Below, one piece after another: positions 12,101 to 18,550 of a stretch of 41,758 bases of DNA. Origin of the DNA: Thermoplasmata archaeon (GTDB taxonomy: Archaea; Thermoplasmatota; Thermoplasmata; GCA-020350865); the NCBI GenBank assembly GCA_020348445.1, contig CP070751.1, forward strand, positions 997,451 to 1,039,208, in the 5' to 3' direction. The translations under genes were made by a program, and so were the position numbers. Within the stretch, counting starts at the first letter, position 1; the number at the start of each line of letters is the position of its first letter. The notes beneath the pieces are model-generated. The model searched no databases. It saw only the letters and a list, made by a program, of their open reading frames with translations, and had not been told where the DNA came from.

Positions 12101-13032
12101 CCCTCTAATTGCAATCCCCTGTCGTTATCATAAACTTCGTTATTATAAATTAAATTATCTTCACAGGTTGTAAACGACATCTTGCCAATATATATACCAT
12201 AATCGTAGTTATGGTGAACATCGTTGTTATATATCCTACTTCTTTGAATACCAGGTTTTGAATAAATGCCATAACTGTTATGGTGGAGATTGTTTCCGTA
12301 TACAACAAAATTCTCACCACCCAAACCTATCCCCCAGCTCGAGTTGTGGATTTCATTCCCATATATGTAACAATTTTTTATATAGGACTCCGCTGTAATA
12401 CCATAATCTGAATATCTGAAAAGATTGTTCGCGATTGTAACGTTCTCTGCTTGATCAAGATAAATGCTGTACCTGTTATTTTCAAATGTACAGTTCTGTA
12501 TATCTGCATAATCGGTCATTATCGTGAGCCCATAATATGGATGACTCCAGCTACCACTTTCCCGAACCAAAGAATTATGAATTGAAAAAGATGCACCATC
12601 ATATACGACTATTGAGTAATGGAAATCGTGGTCTAATGAGCCATTATCAGTATCAAAGGGACTGTCCGTGATATTTGAAAAATCGTTAACTGTAGCTGGA
12701 TTACCATCTATGTCAGTTATGGTCAACGAGCCCCCGTCATCAACTATTATGTTGTATTGATGATCCGCAATTGTGCAGTTCATAGCTAGTGTGACATGCC
12801 TTAAGGTCAATGAACCTCCAGAATTGATTATAAGGCTTCCATTTAACACGATTATCTCGTCAGTGTAAGTTTCTGTTCCATTAACTATCCAGTCCCCCTC
12901 GATATACTGAAGGCCGTCGACTCCATCATCTGGTGTGCCTGCACTTACATTCCCATTATTAAACGGTAATACAATCTGCATCACGTTGAATATTAGCATA
13001 CTTGCGACTATGAGATATACTATTTTTCTCAT
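6151..13032 (-). CDS. Giant surface protein with beta-helix, Ig-like and PKD-like domains and a C-terminal membrane anchor
   Basis: This is a complete paralogue of the gene at 1-6035 (about 2293 residues). GTG (13041) and ATG (13038) lie upstream in frame, but GAGGTGA overlaps them. ATG at 13032, five bases after that site and matching the paralogue's MRK start, is preferred. Order: signal peptide (about 1-32); beta-helix region (about 70-600); FN3-like segment (about 672-770, PTNLVAVS...HLTWTPC); second beta-helix (about 770-1200); CNA-B-like domain; six Ig-like domains (about 1327-1900); two PKD-like domains (about 1900-2085); one transmembrane helix (about 2094-2116) followed by KIRKKK; a charged, coiled-coil cytoplasmic tail of about 175 residues with a SHOCT-like motif, ELDEMLADGRISREEYEGFV. 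It is probably a surface-layer or adhesion protein; the tail suggests contact with the cytoplasm. Function is inferred. Confidence 0.9.
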   Translation of the reverse strand: MRKIVYLIVASMLIFNVMQIVLPFNNGNVSAGTPDDGVDGLQYIEGDWIVNGTETYTDEIIVLNGSLIINSGGSLTLRHVTLAMNCTIADHQYNIIVDDGGSLTITDIDGNPATVNDFSNITDSPFDTDNGSLDHDFHYSIVVYDGASFSIHNSLVRESGSWSHPYYGLTIMTDYADIQNCTFENNRYSIYLDQAENVTIANNLFRYSDYGITAESYIKNCYIYGNEIHNSSWGIGLGGENFVVYGNNLHHNSYGIYSKPGIQRSRIYNNDVHHNYDYGIYIGKMSFTTCEDNLIYNNEVYDNDRGLQLEGDNFTIYDNTIYNNYYEGIRAWRIYNSSIYNNEVHNNTDHGIEVGDSRDSQVFDNTLVYNGGLEFYSHNLNIDFCDNITIFGNTMQKLDTNSYYSVFIDRSNDITFHNNTVTHNDGSILSAAIRCDLNDDKTNNFFYDNNISFNSGVGLMFFGNNSPDFVNYIEVKNNDFYQNDDYGLYLATIRAYSITDNVISSTIGSGVWINDVENGDFIDNTIYAEPFDFFVTDTVGDYFDTNFVVTNCTCDPEDTYLNTPGSPTIVFQNYLHLDVTDVQGAAPNVTIRIKDAYGSTAYMGRTDENGQLRYIVLVNQTRYKPPASPDQIKYYDPYNITATSDGDTAWGEIEPIMDVSQTVNVHFTTDLRPETPTNLVAVSKDIDVHLTWTPCHSPDLRNYLIYRNGTVVDWVLFHDTIGDADPLANEWTDLMAASDWTLYKYKVLAMDLGLQLSDFSNVAKCGDWAINDTRSYSDFSIELNGSFIVLSNGNVTLSKVHMVFNCSNMGEFGIKVKPGGELYILDMDDDPQTIDDQSNITSFRYDVGFHFVVEGARFEMRNSKVLSCGSEKGLEYPKWAIEKWAPDVITEGDPKTRGLYISSVATNVLIENNNFTNNFVSILPYGAQNCIIRNNTFFENKFGIYLYEAYDNDIYQNTFNLTFAYSIYLFDSISNHINSNNVFIDPIMGSRPTVAAGIVIYGSNCNDNKIFNNEVSWGDYGIAIYDGGVDNNISGNNLYDQTYQDDGGIYIYGSSGNILLDNYFYNSYIGYLIYQSDSTSIQGGTITDSFFGSYITNSGNITLSNIVIDNALMAGFVGFYCYKLRIEKASIYNCGFGGLAFAGGSILTASDITIEDCNFGIYTVWGSENVIFQDVTAEIGIEQGFIGEGCNNVLFENCTFASSLLDFNLTLTSIILINTTYYQTKIVMDNSSSISLNWYIHVKVLDWIDNPVSNAEVKVRKVFGTIMFSGYTDSQGYAKWILLHERTQYIFSNETSNPHFIFANYGNHSGSLDLMLNQSGVITVYLENTAPTASNVIISPTYPTTVSNLNLSYMYTDSENDPEGTTMILWYIDGIHYSSFNNWMIIDSVYTQKGQTWFCEVIPHDGTVYGVPMISIPVTIQNTPPVASNVLIDETNPRSSDNLHVSYTYFDIDDDPETWSLRKWMVNNGSGWVYSGVDSMELSSIYTKKGDKWRCLVSPGDGDDYGEPKLSPTVNITNTAPEVSEVIVIPESPVSNETLQVNYIYFDLDDDPESGSEIRWYKDGLEQIDLYGSASVAPEKTRQGEKWYYIITPSDGEDLGIQVQSESIIIGNTPPSVSNVIINPQNPDTTDELTVEYDYYDEDDDDESIDTIIKWYRKRVGDLEFTYTGHQGKILSSSFTTKGEEWKCVVTPHDSLDYGSNVNSSLEVTILNSPPIASDVYISPSEPTTQYDLVANYEYSDLDSDSEDGTTIMWYRDGVQMTTLANALTVPSDETQKDQVWYFIVQPKDGFDFGDPIQSPEITIQNSPPTAVDLSISPSPPLGDNDLTAYYTFFDEDGDTEQDPEIKWYKSGLLQDIDGLVVESSATQKGDLWSYTLIVFDGEDYSELISSYHVVIENSEPQVNTISPGQGQITLNETESWEFYVDVEDPDGDFLLFKWKLGKQTVSDDEAYLFETDYESAGTYTLNLSVQDLGERSVTLYFEWTIVVNNVNLLPQIEVKEPISKSPKMKEDTSLKFMIDESDPDAEDTLEITWYFDDVVVQTGGSSYTYFADYSAAGKHKVTAVVSDGTDETEYGWNLSVADVGEELILGLNWDQWSIILEILVIAGTGLLAFIGYSKIRKKKGALKKYMAEIDEISEGKGEDPVEYENKLNELDARINDEFKQGNIEDLHFLMLEEIMVSKRGEIRRAAVAHKFEELPEGVTRELDEMLADGRISREEYEGFVMTISQTSSLTATQRKELSRMIGDWEVEDKGNIHNERPAPEIKPEKYEIDEEIGDKSDESREKENIDDE

Positions 13033-13285
13033 AAACATCACCTCAATGCCTGATAGTCACTTTTGCCCACATTTTTCCTAAATATTTACATTTTTAGATA
13101 GCTGTCCAATGTAATTCTATATATTAATAAATATCTTTTATTCATAGAACTGGTATATGTCACGAAAATACGCTATTAATGACCAATAATTCACGATGAA
13201 AACTGCAATGCATGATGAGATTCGAGGATTCCACACCGATAGAGCTATAAATTAAAATGCCATTCAGGGTATGGGGGGCAATCTG
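13033..13285. promoter_or_regulatory. Divergent promoter region, giant surface gene / acyl-CoA synthetase
   Basis: On the plus strand a TATA box, TATAAATT, lies at 13246-13253, 33 bases before the ATG at 13286. Initiation about 25 bases downstream would leave a very short leader, which disfavours the in-frame ATG at 13271. On the minus strand an AT-rich box near 13080-13090 (AAATATTTAGG) could serve the giant surface gene. Nothing else recognisable was seen. Confidence 0.5.
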
Positions 13286-14692
13286 ATGAATGCGATAAAG
13301 AGCTTTTTTAAACCTTCCTCAGTGGCTGTAATAGGCGCATCCCCGAAAAAGGGGAAAGTAGGCAATATAGTACTTAATAACATAATATACGGCTCTGAGG
13401 AGAACGAGAAAAATGGTGTAGTGGGAGGATTTAAAGGGAATATATACCCAATAAATCCCAAGGCAGATGAAATATCAGGACTCAAGGTGTATGACTCCGT
13501 AATCAAGGTCCCCTCCGAAGTGGATATGGCAGTTGTGTGTATTCCACCTAAAGCAGTTAAGGATGCAATTGAAGATTGTGGAAAAAAAGGTGTGAAATCC
13601 ATTGTGATCATCACGGCAGGTTTCTCTGAGATGGGAGCTGAAGGGAAAAATCTGGAAAAAGAAATCCTGTCAACAGCAAAAAAATATAAAATACGCATAA
13701 TTGGCCCGAACTGTCTTGGAATTATCAGCCCTTTCTGTGATCTCAACGCAAGCTTCGGCGATGCTGTCCCAAAACGCGGTCCCATTTCCTTTGCTTCCCA
13801 AAGCGGCGCTCTGTGCACATCAGTTATTCAATACTCCTTTGAGGAATATCTTGGATTCTCGAATTTCGTGAGCATCGGAAACAAGTCTGACGTTGACGAT
13901 TCTGATCTAATTGAATATTTCCATTCTGACCCGTATACCAAATGCATCATGCTTTATATCGAGTCTTTAAAGGATGCCAGAAAATTCTTCAAGACCGCCC
14001 GCAATGTAGTGAGAGACAAGCCCATAGTGGCATTCAAATCAGGATACACAGAGGAAGGTGCCAAAGCCACATCCTCACATACAGGTAGCATTGCGGGCTC
14101 AGATGCTGCCTATGAAGCTGCTTTTAGACAGTCCGGAGTGTTTCGTGCAAGGACATTAAGTGAGCTTTTCGATGCATCACGGGCACTTGCATACCAGCCT
14201 GTTCCGAAAGGGGAAAAAATCGCGATCCTGACCAATGCGGGAGGTCCTGGCGTTCTTGCTGCAGATAAGGTATTTTCCCTTGGCATGCAGCTCGCCGATC
14301 TTTCCGAAGACACTATCAAGAAGCTGGATAGAATATGTCCTCCCAATTGGAGCCGCCGCAATCCCATAGATATAATCGGTGATTCCACAGCGCAAAGATA
14401 TGATGACGCCCTTAAGGTCCTGATGAATGCCAAGGAGGTGGATGCCGTAATTCTGCTTTTGGCTCCCACTGCTATGGCCCATCCATTGAATCTTGCGTAC
14501 AGAATAGTTGACATACAGCTCGCCACTGGAAAACCCATCTCAGTCTCATTTGTTGGTATGGTCCACCAAGAATCTGAGAATTATTTGGACAGCAAAGGTA
14601 TACCTGAAATAGAGTATCCTGAGCGGGCTGTATTTGCCATGTACGCTCTCATGGAACGCTATCGATTCTTGAAAAAGGAGGGATTGATTTGA
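13286..14692 (+). CDS. acdA: ADP-forming acetyl/acyl-CoA synthetase, alpha subunit
   Basis: This family makes ATP from acyl-CoA, ADP and phosphate, releasing acid and CoA. The protein has the alpha-subunit layout: N-terminal CoA-binding Rossmann domain (VAVIGASPKKGKVGN), then two succinyl-CoA-ligase-like domains (IRIIGPNCLGIISP; FASQSGALCTS). The motif SSHTGSIAGSD contains the probable phospho-histidine at residue 265; I recall the matching residue as His257 in the Pyrococcus enzyme. Length, 468 residues, is usual for the separate alpha subunit. The start at 13286 follows a G-rich site (GGGGGG) at normal spacing, as in the gene at 16672. The beta subunit follows with a 4-base overlap. The substrate (acetate, branched-chain or aryl acid) cannot be read from sequence. 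Confidence 0.92.
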   Translation: MNAIKSFFKPSSVAVIGASPKKGKVGNIVLNNIIYGSEENEKNGVVGGFKGNIYPINPKADEISGLKVYDSVIKVPSEVDMAVVCIPPKAVKDAIEDCGKKGVKSIVIITAGFSEMGAEGKNLEKEILSTAKKYKIRIIGPNCLGIISPFCDLNASFGDAVPKRGPISFASQSGALCTSVIQYSFEEYLGFSNFVSIGNKSDVDDSDLIEYFHSDPYTKCIMLYIESLKDARKFFKTARNVVRDKPIVAFKSGYTEEGAKATSSHTGSIAGSDAAYEAAFRQSGVFRARTLSELFDASRALAYQPVPKGEKIAILTNAGGPGVLAADKVFSLGMQLADLSEDTIKKLDRICPPNWSRRNPIDIIGDSTAQRYDDALKVLMNAKEVDAVILLLAPTAMAHPLNLAYRIVDIQLATGKPISVSFVGMVHQESENYLDSKGIPEIEYPERAVFAMYALMERYRFLKKEGLI

Positions 14693-15396
14693 AAAACAAG
14701 GCAATTTCTGAACATATTTCCTCTGCAATAAAAAGCGGAAAATCCATTCTAGATCTTGAGGAAGCCAGGGAAATCATGGAGCTTTCTGGAATACCATTTA
14801 ACAAATCAGGTTTTGGAAAAACCGAAGATGAGGTGGTTTCGGTTGCCAATGAAATGGGATATCCAGTGGCATTGAAGATCGTATCTCCTCAGATCGTTCA
14901 CAAAACTGAATCAGGGGGGGTTAAACTCGATATCAATTCTGAGGAAGAAGTGAAATTTGCTTATCGCGAAATCATGAAAAGTGTTAAAAACAAGGTTCCA
15001 GATGCCGAGATTTTGGGAATATCAATAGACGAGATGGTAAAGGGAACAGAGCTTATAATCGGAACCACGGTGGACCCTCAATTTGGGCACATGATAATGT
15101 TCGGCATCGGCGGTATATTCGTGGAAATATACGAGGATGTGAGTTTTCGATTGATTCCAATAACCTCAGGCGATGCAAAGGATATGTTAAACGAAATCAA
15201 AGGCAGGCCATTACTCGATGGAGCAAGGGGCCGGCCAAAGATCGATGAGGGACAATTAGTTGATATTCTCATGAAGGTCTCCGAGCTTGTGGATAAAAAT
15301 CCCGATATACAGGAAATGGATCTCAATCCCCTCATGGCAAATGAAAGCAATGTTGTTGCCGTGGATGCAAGGATAATACTGAAAAAGTCCGAATAA
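14689..15396 (+). CDS. acdB: ADP-forming acetyl/acyl-CoA synthetase, beta subunit (ATP-grasp)
   Basis: An ATP-grasp protein of 235 residues, the usual length for the free beta subunit. It begins with TTG at 14689 inside TTGA, overlapping the alpha-subunit stop by four bases, with GGAGGG six bases upstream, so the two are probably translationally coupled. The motif IVHKTESGGVKL places a histidine at residue 71, which matches the second phospho-histidine (beta His71) recalled for the Pyrococcus furiosus enzyme. The glycine-rich GIGGIFVEIYEDVSFRLIPI and the C-terminal MDLNPLMANE are typical of ATP-grasp_5 domains. Together with acdA it should form the cytoplasmic alpha2beta2 enzyme for energy conservation during peptide or sugar fermentation. 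Confidence 0.92.
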   Translation: MKNKAISEHISSAIKSGKSILDLEEAREIMELSGIPFNKSGFGKTEDEVVSVANEMGYPVALKIVSPQIVHKTESGGVKLDINSEEEVKFAYREIMKSVKNKVPDAEILGISIDEMVKGTELIIGTTVDPQFGHMIMFGIGGIFVEIYEDVSFRLIPITSGDAKDMLNEIKGRPLLDGARGRPKIDEGQLVDILMKVSELVDKNPDIQEMDLNPLMANESNVVAVDARIILKKSE

Positions 15397-15530
15397 CACT
15401 AAAATATAGTTCTTTTGGCGGTCCATTTTGGACAATGCTCTTTTGAATGAAACCGATGTTCGTCTTAAAGAGTATATTTTAAATATCTCTCTTGATATAA
15501 TACCAATTATCACATTTATTTGGAGATGTT

Positions 15531-15887
15531 ATGATGCAGAATATGGTTGAGGTACATGGTAAGAAGTTCTGCAAGGATACAGTTGAATTGATTGCAGGCA
15601 ACCGCGGTGTAACAGATGTAGACAAGAAATTCCTTCCTGTATTGGAGGCAATTGACAAACCCAGTGAGCTTCCATTTCTTCTTGATGAGATCAATTCAAT
15701 GAAACCCACAGATGAGCTTCGCCTAGCTCTTGTCAGGGTACAGGTCCATTCCGAACTCAACATGCATGAGGATTTAAATATGCATCAAAAAAGACTTTAC
15801 GCGGCACAGACCATGGAAAAGATGCTTTGGGGAGAGCTTCTTCTGGACGGGGGCAAGGAAAAGGAAGAAGATAAGGGGAAGGAATAG
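15531..15887 (+). CDS. Small hypothetical cytoplasmic protein
   Basis: 118 residues, not recognised. It has no signal peptide or membrane helix; it is mostly helical by composition and ends in a highly charged K/E-rich tail (GGKEKEEDKGKE). Two histidines (QVHSELNMHEDLNMHQ) and one cysteine lie in an otherwise ordinary sequence. GGAG at 15522-15525 precedes two adjacent ATGs (15531, 15534); either could be used. An AT-rich box (GTATATTTTAAATA) at about 15472-15485 is a plausible promoter, so it is probably transcribed on its own rather than with the synthetase. Confidence 0.7.
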   Translation: MMQNMVEVHGKKFCKDTVELIAGNRGVTDVDKKFLPVLEAIDKPSELPFLLDEINSMKPTDELRLALVRVQVHSELNMHEDLNMHQKRLYAAQTMEKMLWGELLLDGGKEKEEDKGKE

Positions 15888-15907
15888 TAAAATTTAGGTT
15901 ACTTTTT

Positions 15908-15932
15908 TTCAATATTTAGTCAAAATATTGAA
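15908..15932. promoter_or_regulatory. Inverted repeat upstream of a surface-protein gene
   Basis: Arms TTCAATATT (15908-15916) and AATATTGAA (15924-15932) are perfect inverted copies around 7 bases. The repeat ends four bases before an AT-rich TATA-like stretch (TTATTTAA, about 15937-15944) that precedes the gene at 15998. A run of seven T (15903-15909) just before or overlapping it may end transcription of the gene at 15531. It could be a regulator site, a terminator hairpin, or both. Confidence 0.45.
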
Positions 15933-15997
15933 CCAATTTATTTAACTATAATTTTGAATATAATTATTTAATTAGATAAGAAAAGAAGGGCAATAGC

Positions 15998-16567
15998 ATG
16001 CGAAAAACCATTGCTGTTATAGGTACAGTTGTAATATTTATATTATTTTCTACAGTGGCAAGAAATGCCCTAGCAATAGGGACTTTTACAGTAGAATTAA
16101 CTGAGCATGAAAAAATCTGCTACCTCAATACTAATAATTCTAATGAAGTAATATTATATGGCTTCGTAAATTTTACAGGTGGGGGAGCAACAGAAACAGT
16201 TGTTTCGTTGACTTCAAATTGTGATTTATGGGATTCAATAGTCGAACCAAATGAAGTTCGATTTCGTACCTCAGGTAGTGAGGAATTCAATGTAAAAATC
16301 GATATCCCTCAAAACACTAATAATGGAACAACAGGCCATTTAAGTGTTACAGGTATATCACAACAAGGGGCCACCACCTATTCTTATGCTGATTTTGCAG
16401 AAATATATGTATTCAATCTTTCTGAAGATGGTAACGGAAATAACCAAGATAAATCGGAAAAAGATAAACCTGAAGACAACCAAACTTTCCCATTAATAAT
16501 ATTAATCGTTGTCGTTGCCATAATTGCTCTTTTCCTAATCTATAAATTAAAATTTAAAAAGGAATAA
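15998..16567 (+). CDS. Small membrane-anchored surface protein
   Basis: 189 residues. An N-terminal signal peptide (MRKTIAVIGTVVIFILF..., probable cleavage after ARNALA) is followed by about 115 residues of predicted beta structure with several N-glycosylation sequons (NNS, NFT, NGT, NLS). Then comes an acidic N/D/K-rich linker and a single C-terminal transmembrane helix (FPLIILIVVVAIIALFLIYK) with a KLKFKKE stop-transfer. The layout is that of an archaeal surface protein with its globular domain outside. The fold is not recognised; an Ig-like or 'choice-of-anchor' domain is possible. It is preceded by its own promoter-like region, so it is probably monocistronic. Confidence 0.75.
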   Translation: MRKTIAVIGTVVIFILFSTVARNALAIGTFTVELTEHEKICYLNTNNSNEVILYGFVNFTGGGATETVVSLTSNCDLWDSIVEPNEVRFRTSGSEEFNVKIDIPQNTNNGTTGHLSVTGISQQGATTYSYADFAEIYVFNLSEDGNGNNQDKSEKDKPEDNQTFPLIILIVVVAIIALFLIYKLKFKKE

Positions 16568-16671
16568 ATTCTTTTTAATATCCTTATAAACCTCTGTCGA
16601 ATCACAAGAAAGATATTATAGGGGAGAATATATTTTGAAGTCCATTTATGAATATGAAAAGGGGTAATCTC

Positions 16672-18123
16672 ATGAAATCACCTGAGCAGTACAAGGAAAG
16701 CCTTAGGAAGATGCGTGTGAACATCTACAAATTTGGCGAGCTTATTTCAGATGTGACAACCCATCCTGCGACAAGGGCCACAATCGAGGGCCACGCACAG
16801 ATTTTCAAGGCTGCGCAAAATCCCGAGTACCAGGATATCTTAACCACAACCTCTTCTCTTTCTGGCGATAGAATATCCCGCTACCTCTCCCTAATAAAGA
16901 ATGCAGATGATATGATTGCAAATTCCAAAATGAAAAGGCTCATGTTCAATTTAACTGGCACATGCACTGGTGGAAGATGCGTTGGATGGACTGCACTAAA
17001 TGCCATGTGGGCTTCAACCTATGATATGGATCAAAAACTGGGAACAGATTATCATGAAAGAATGAAAAATTGGCTTGCCTGGGCCCAGAAACAGGACATA
17101 ACGTTGGCAGGTGCTCTGACAGACCCAAAAGGTGACAGAACAAAGCCTCCTTCCAAACAGGAAGATCCTGACATGAATCTTCGTATATTGGAGGGTAGGG
17201 ATGATGGAATAATTGTCAGGGGTGCAAAGGTAATGATATGCGGTGTTGCAGCAGCAAACGAGATCTTTGTTTTGCCTGGGATGGGCTACGAAGCTGAGGA
17301 TAAGGATTACGCTGTGTCCTTTGTTATCCCAAGGGATATTGAAGGATTAACTATCGTTGAGGCAAGGCATCCAAGTGACTTGAGGGAATTTGAAGAGAGC
17401 TTTGACATCCCAGTTAAGATGGGAGGGATAACCCAGGCCTATCTTTTATTTGAAGATGTGTTTGTTCCCAAAGAAAGGGTTTTCATGAAAAGAGAACATG
17501 ATTTCTCCCATGAGGCTGTAATGAACTTCATAATGCCGTATCGATCAGCTATTGGGGCTTGTGTTGCAGGCCAGGGTGATGTGATGATAGGTGCTGCAGT
17601 TTTAGTTGCCCAAGCCAATGGTCTTTCTGAGAAGACGTTTAGGGAAAAATTAACAAAGATGAGCATCAACAACGAAACTACATTTGGTTGTGGTATAGCT
17701 GCAGCCACATTGGGAAAGAAGCATCCTTCTGGTGTCTGGCTCTGCGATCCCCTGCTTGCCAATGTAAACAAGGTCCATGTTGCCACTTTGCCTTATGAAA
17801 CCAAGATTCTGGCCCAGGACATTTCTGGCGGTATTGGTGAAACAGGATGCATACCTTCATACAAGGATTTTAATGATGAAAGATACGGCCATCTCATACA
17901 AAAATATTTGAAGGCTTGCTCCTCTGCAGAGGACAGGGTAAAAGCAGCCAGGCTTGTTGAATGGCTTACAGTGGGAGCTGGGATACCAGGCTGCATGCAC
18001 GGAGGGGGCTCGCCTGAGGGTGCGAAGCTCATTATCAGGGCAAACATGGAGATAGAGGATAAGGTTAAGATGGCTAAGAGACTGGCTGGAATCGAACAGG
18101 AAAACAAGAAGACTGGACAATAA
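16672..18123 (+). CDS. 4-hydroxybutyryl-CoA dehydratase-like flavoprotein with altered active site
   Basis: 483 residues of the AbfD/HpaB family (FAD-binding, acyl-CoA-dehydrogenase-like fold). Family landmarks: LTGTCTGGRCVGWTALNAM, FEDVFVPKERVF, GQGDVMIGAA, HGGGSPEGAK, KRLAGI. The classical Clostridium enzyme, as I recall it, binds its [4Fe-4S] cluster through Cys99, Cys103, His292 and Cys299, with Thr190, Glu257, Tyr296 and Lys300 in catalysis. Here the cysteines are 98 and 103 (one extra residue between), Tyr290 takes the His position, Cys297 is kept, and the four catalytic positions read Cys190, Gln255, Ile294 and Val298. Dehydratase activity is therefore doubtful; a different acyl-CoA reaction or another flavin hydroxylase role is possible. 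ATG at 16672, after AGGGG, is preferred to ATG at 16648. A DUF123 gene follows 17 bases later. Confidence 0.8.
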   Translation: MKSPEQYKESLRKMRVNIYKFGELISDVTTHPATRATIEGHAQIFKAAQNPEYQDILTTTSSLSGDRISRYLSLIKNADDMIANSKMKRLMFNLTGTCTGGRCVGWTALNAMWASTYDMDQKLGTDYHERMKNWLAWAQKQDITLAGALTDPKGDRTKPPSKQEDPDMNLRILEGRDDGIIVRGAKVMICGVAAANEIFVLPGMGYEAEDKDYAVSFVIPRDIEGLTIVEARHPSDLREFEESFDIPVKMGGITQAYLLFEDVFVPKERVFMKREHDFSHEAVMNFIMPYRSAIGACVAGQGDVMIGAAVLVAQANGLSEKTFREKLTKMSINNETTFGCGIAAATLGKKHPSGVWLCDPLLANVNKVHVATLPYETKILAQDISGGIGETGCIPSYKDFNDERYGHLIQKYLKACSSAEDRVKAARLVEWLTVGAGIPGCMHGGGSPEGAKLIIRANMEIEDKVKMAKRLAGIEQENKKTGQ

Positions 18124-18140
18124 TAAAGTGAGGGAACTTT

Positions 18141-18542
18141 TTGAAAGGCACTTATGCCCTGTTGATGCATCTTGAGGATGATAAGAACATCAGGATAGGA
18201 AGTCTGGGGAGCATTGATTTTCTTAAAGGACATTATCTTTATATTGGCTCCGGTATGAACGGTATAGAGGGAAGGGTCCGAAGACATCTTAGAGACAAAA
18301 AGAAAAATCACTGGCACATAGATTATTTTTTAGAGAAGGTCAAGATAACTAATGTTTATTATATCAATAAAAAGCGGGAATGTATCTTGGCCAATAACTT
18401 TTCCCAGAAATTCGAGGTTGTTCCAAGATTTGGATCCTCGGACTGCAATTGCAAAGGCCATCTTTTTTATGGAGGACATAGGGAACTTGTGGATTGTGCT
18501 TTACAAAACAGATTGAGTATTCTTAATTTAACCGAATTATAA
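18141..18542 (+). CDS. DUF123 / GIY-YIG-like (Uri superfamily) protein
   Basis: 133 residues matching the archaeal DUF123 family (COG1833), related to GIY-YIG nucleases and sometimes fused to endonuclease III. Visible motifs: KGTYALLMHL at the start, IGSLGSIDFLKGHYLYIGSG (the GIY-YIG-like strand pair), RRHLRDKKKNHWHIDYF and the cysteine motif SSDCNCKGHLFYGG. A role in DNA repair is inferred from the family; activity is unproven. It starts with TTG at 18141 after GAGGGA, 17 bases behind the preceding gene, so it is probably in the same transcript. It converges with the gene ending at 18551, leaving only eight bases between stops. Confidence 0.85.
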   Translation: MKGTYALLMHLEDDKNIRIGSLGSIDFLKGHYLYIGSGMNGIEGRVRRHLRDKKKNHWHIDYFLEKVKITNVYYINKKRECILANNFSQKFEVVPRFGSSDCNCKGHLFYGGHRELVDCALQNRLSILNLTEL

Positions 18543-18550
18543 ATTCTTAT

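Noticed and set aside
13264..13818. A 184-codon minus-strand frame opposite acdA
   Set aside because: It is antisense to a clear, motif-bearing gene and has the composition of a shadow frame.
16672..18123. Calling the gene abfD and inferring a 4-hydroxybutyrate pathway
   Set aside because: Key ligand and catalytic positions are replaced, and no other gene of that pathway is in the window.
17793..18317. A 174-codon minus-strand frame opposite the dehydratase-like gene and DUF123
   Set aside because: It spans the ends of two well supported genes on the other strand and shows no family features.
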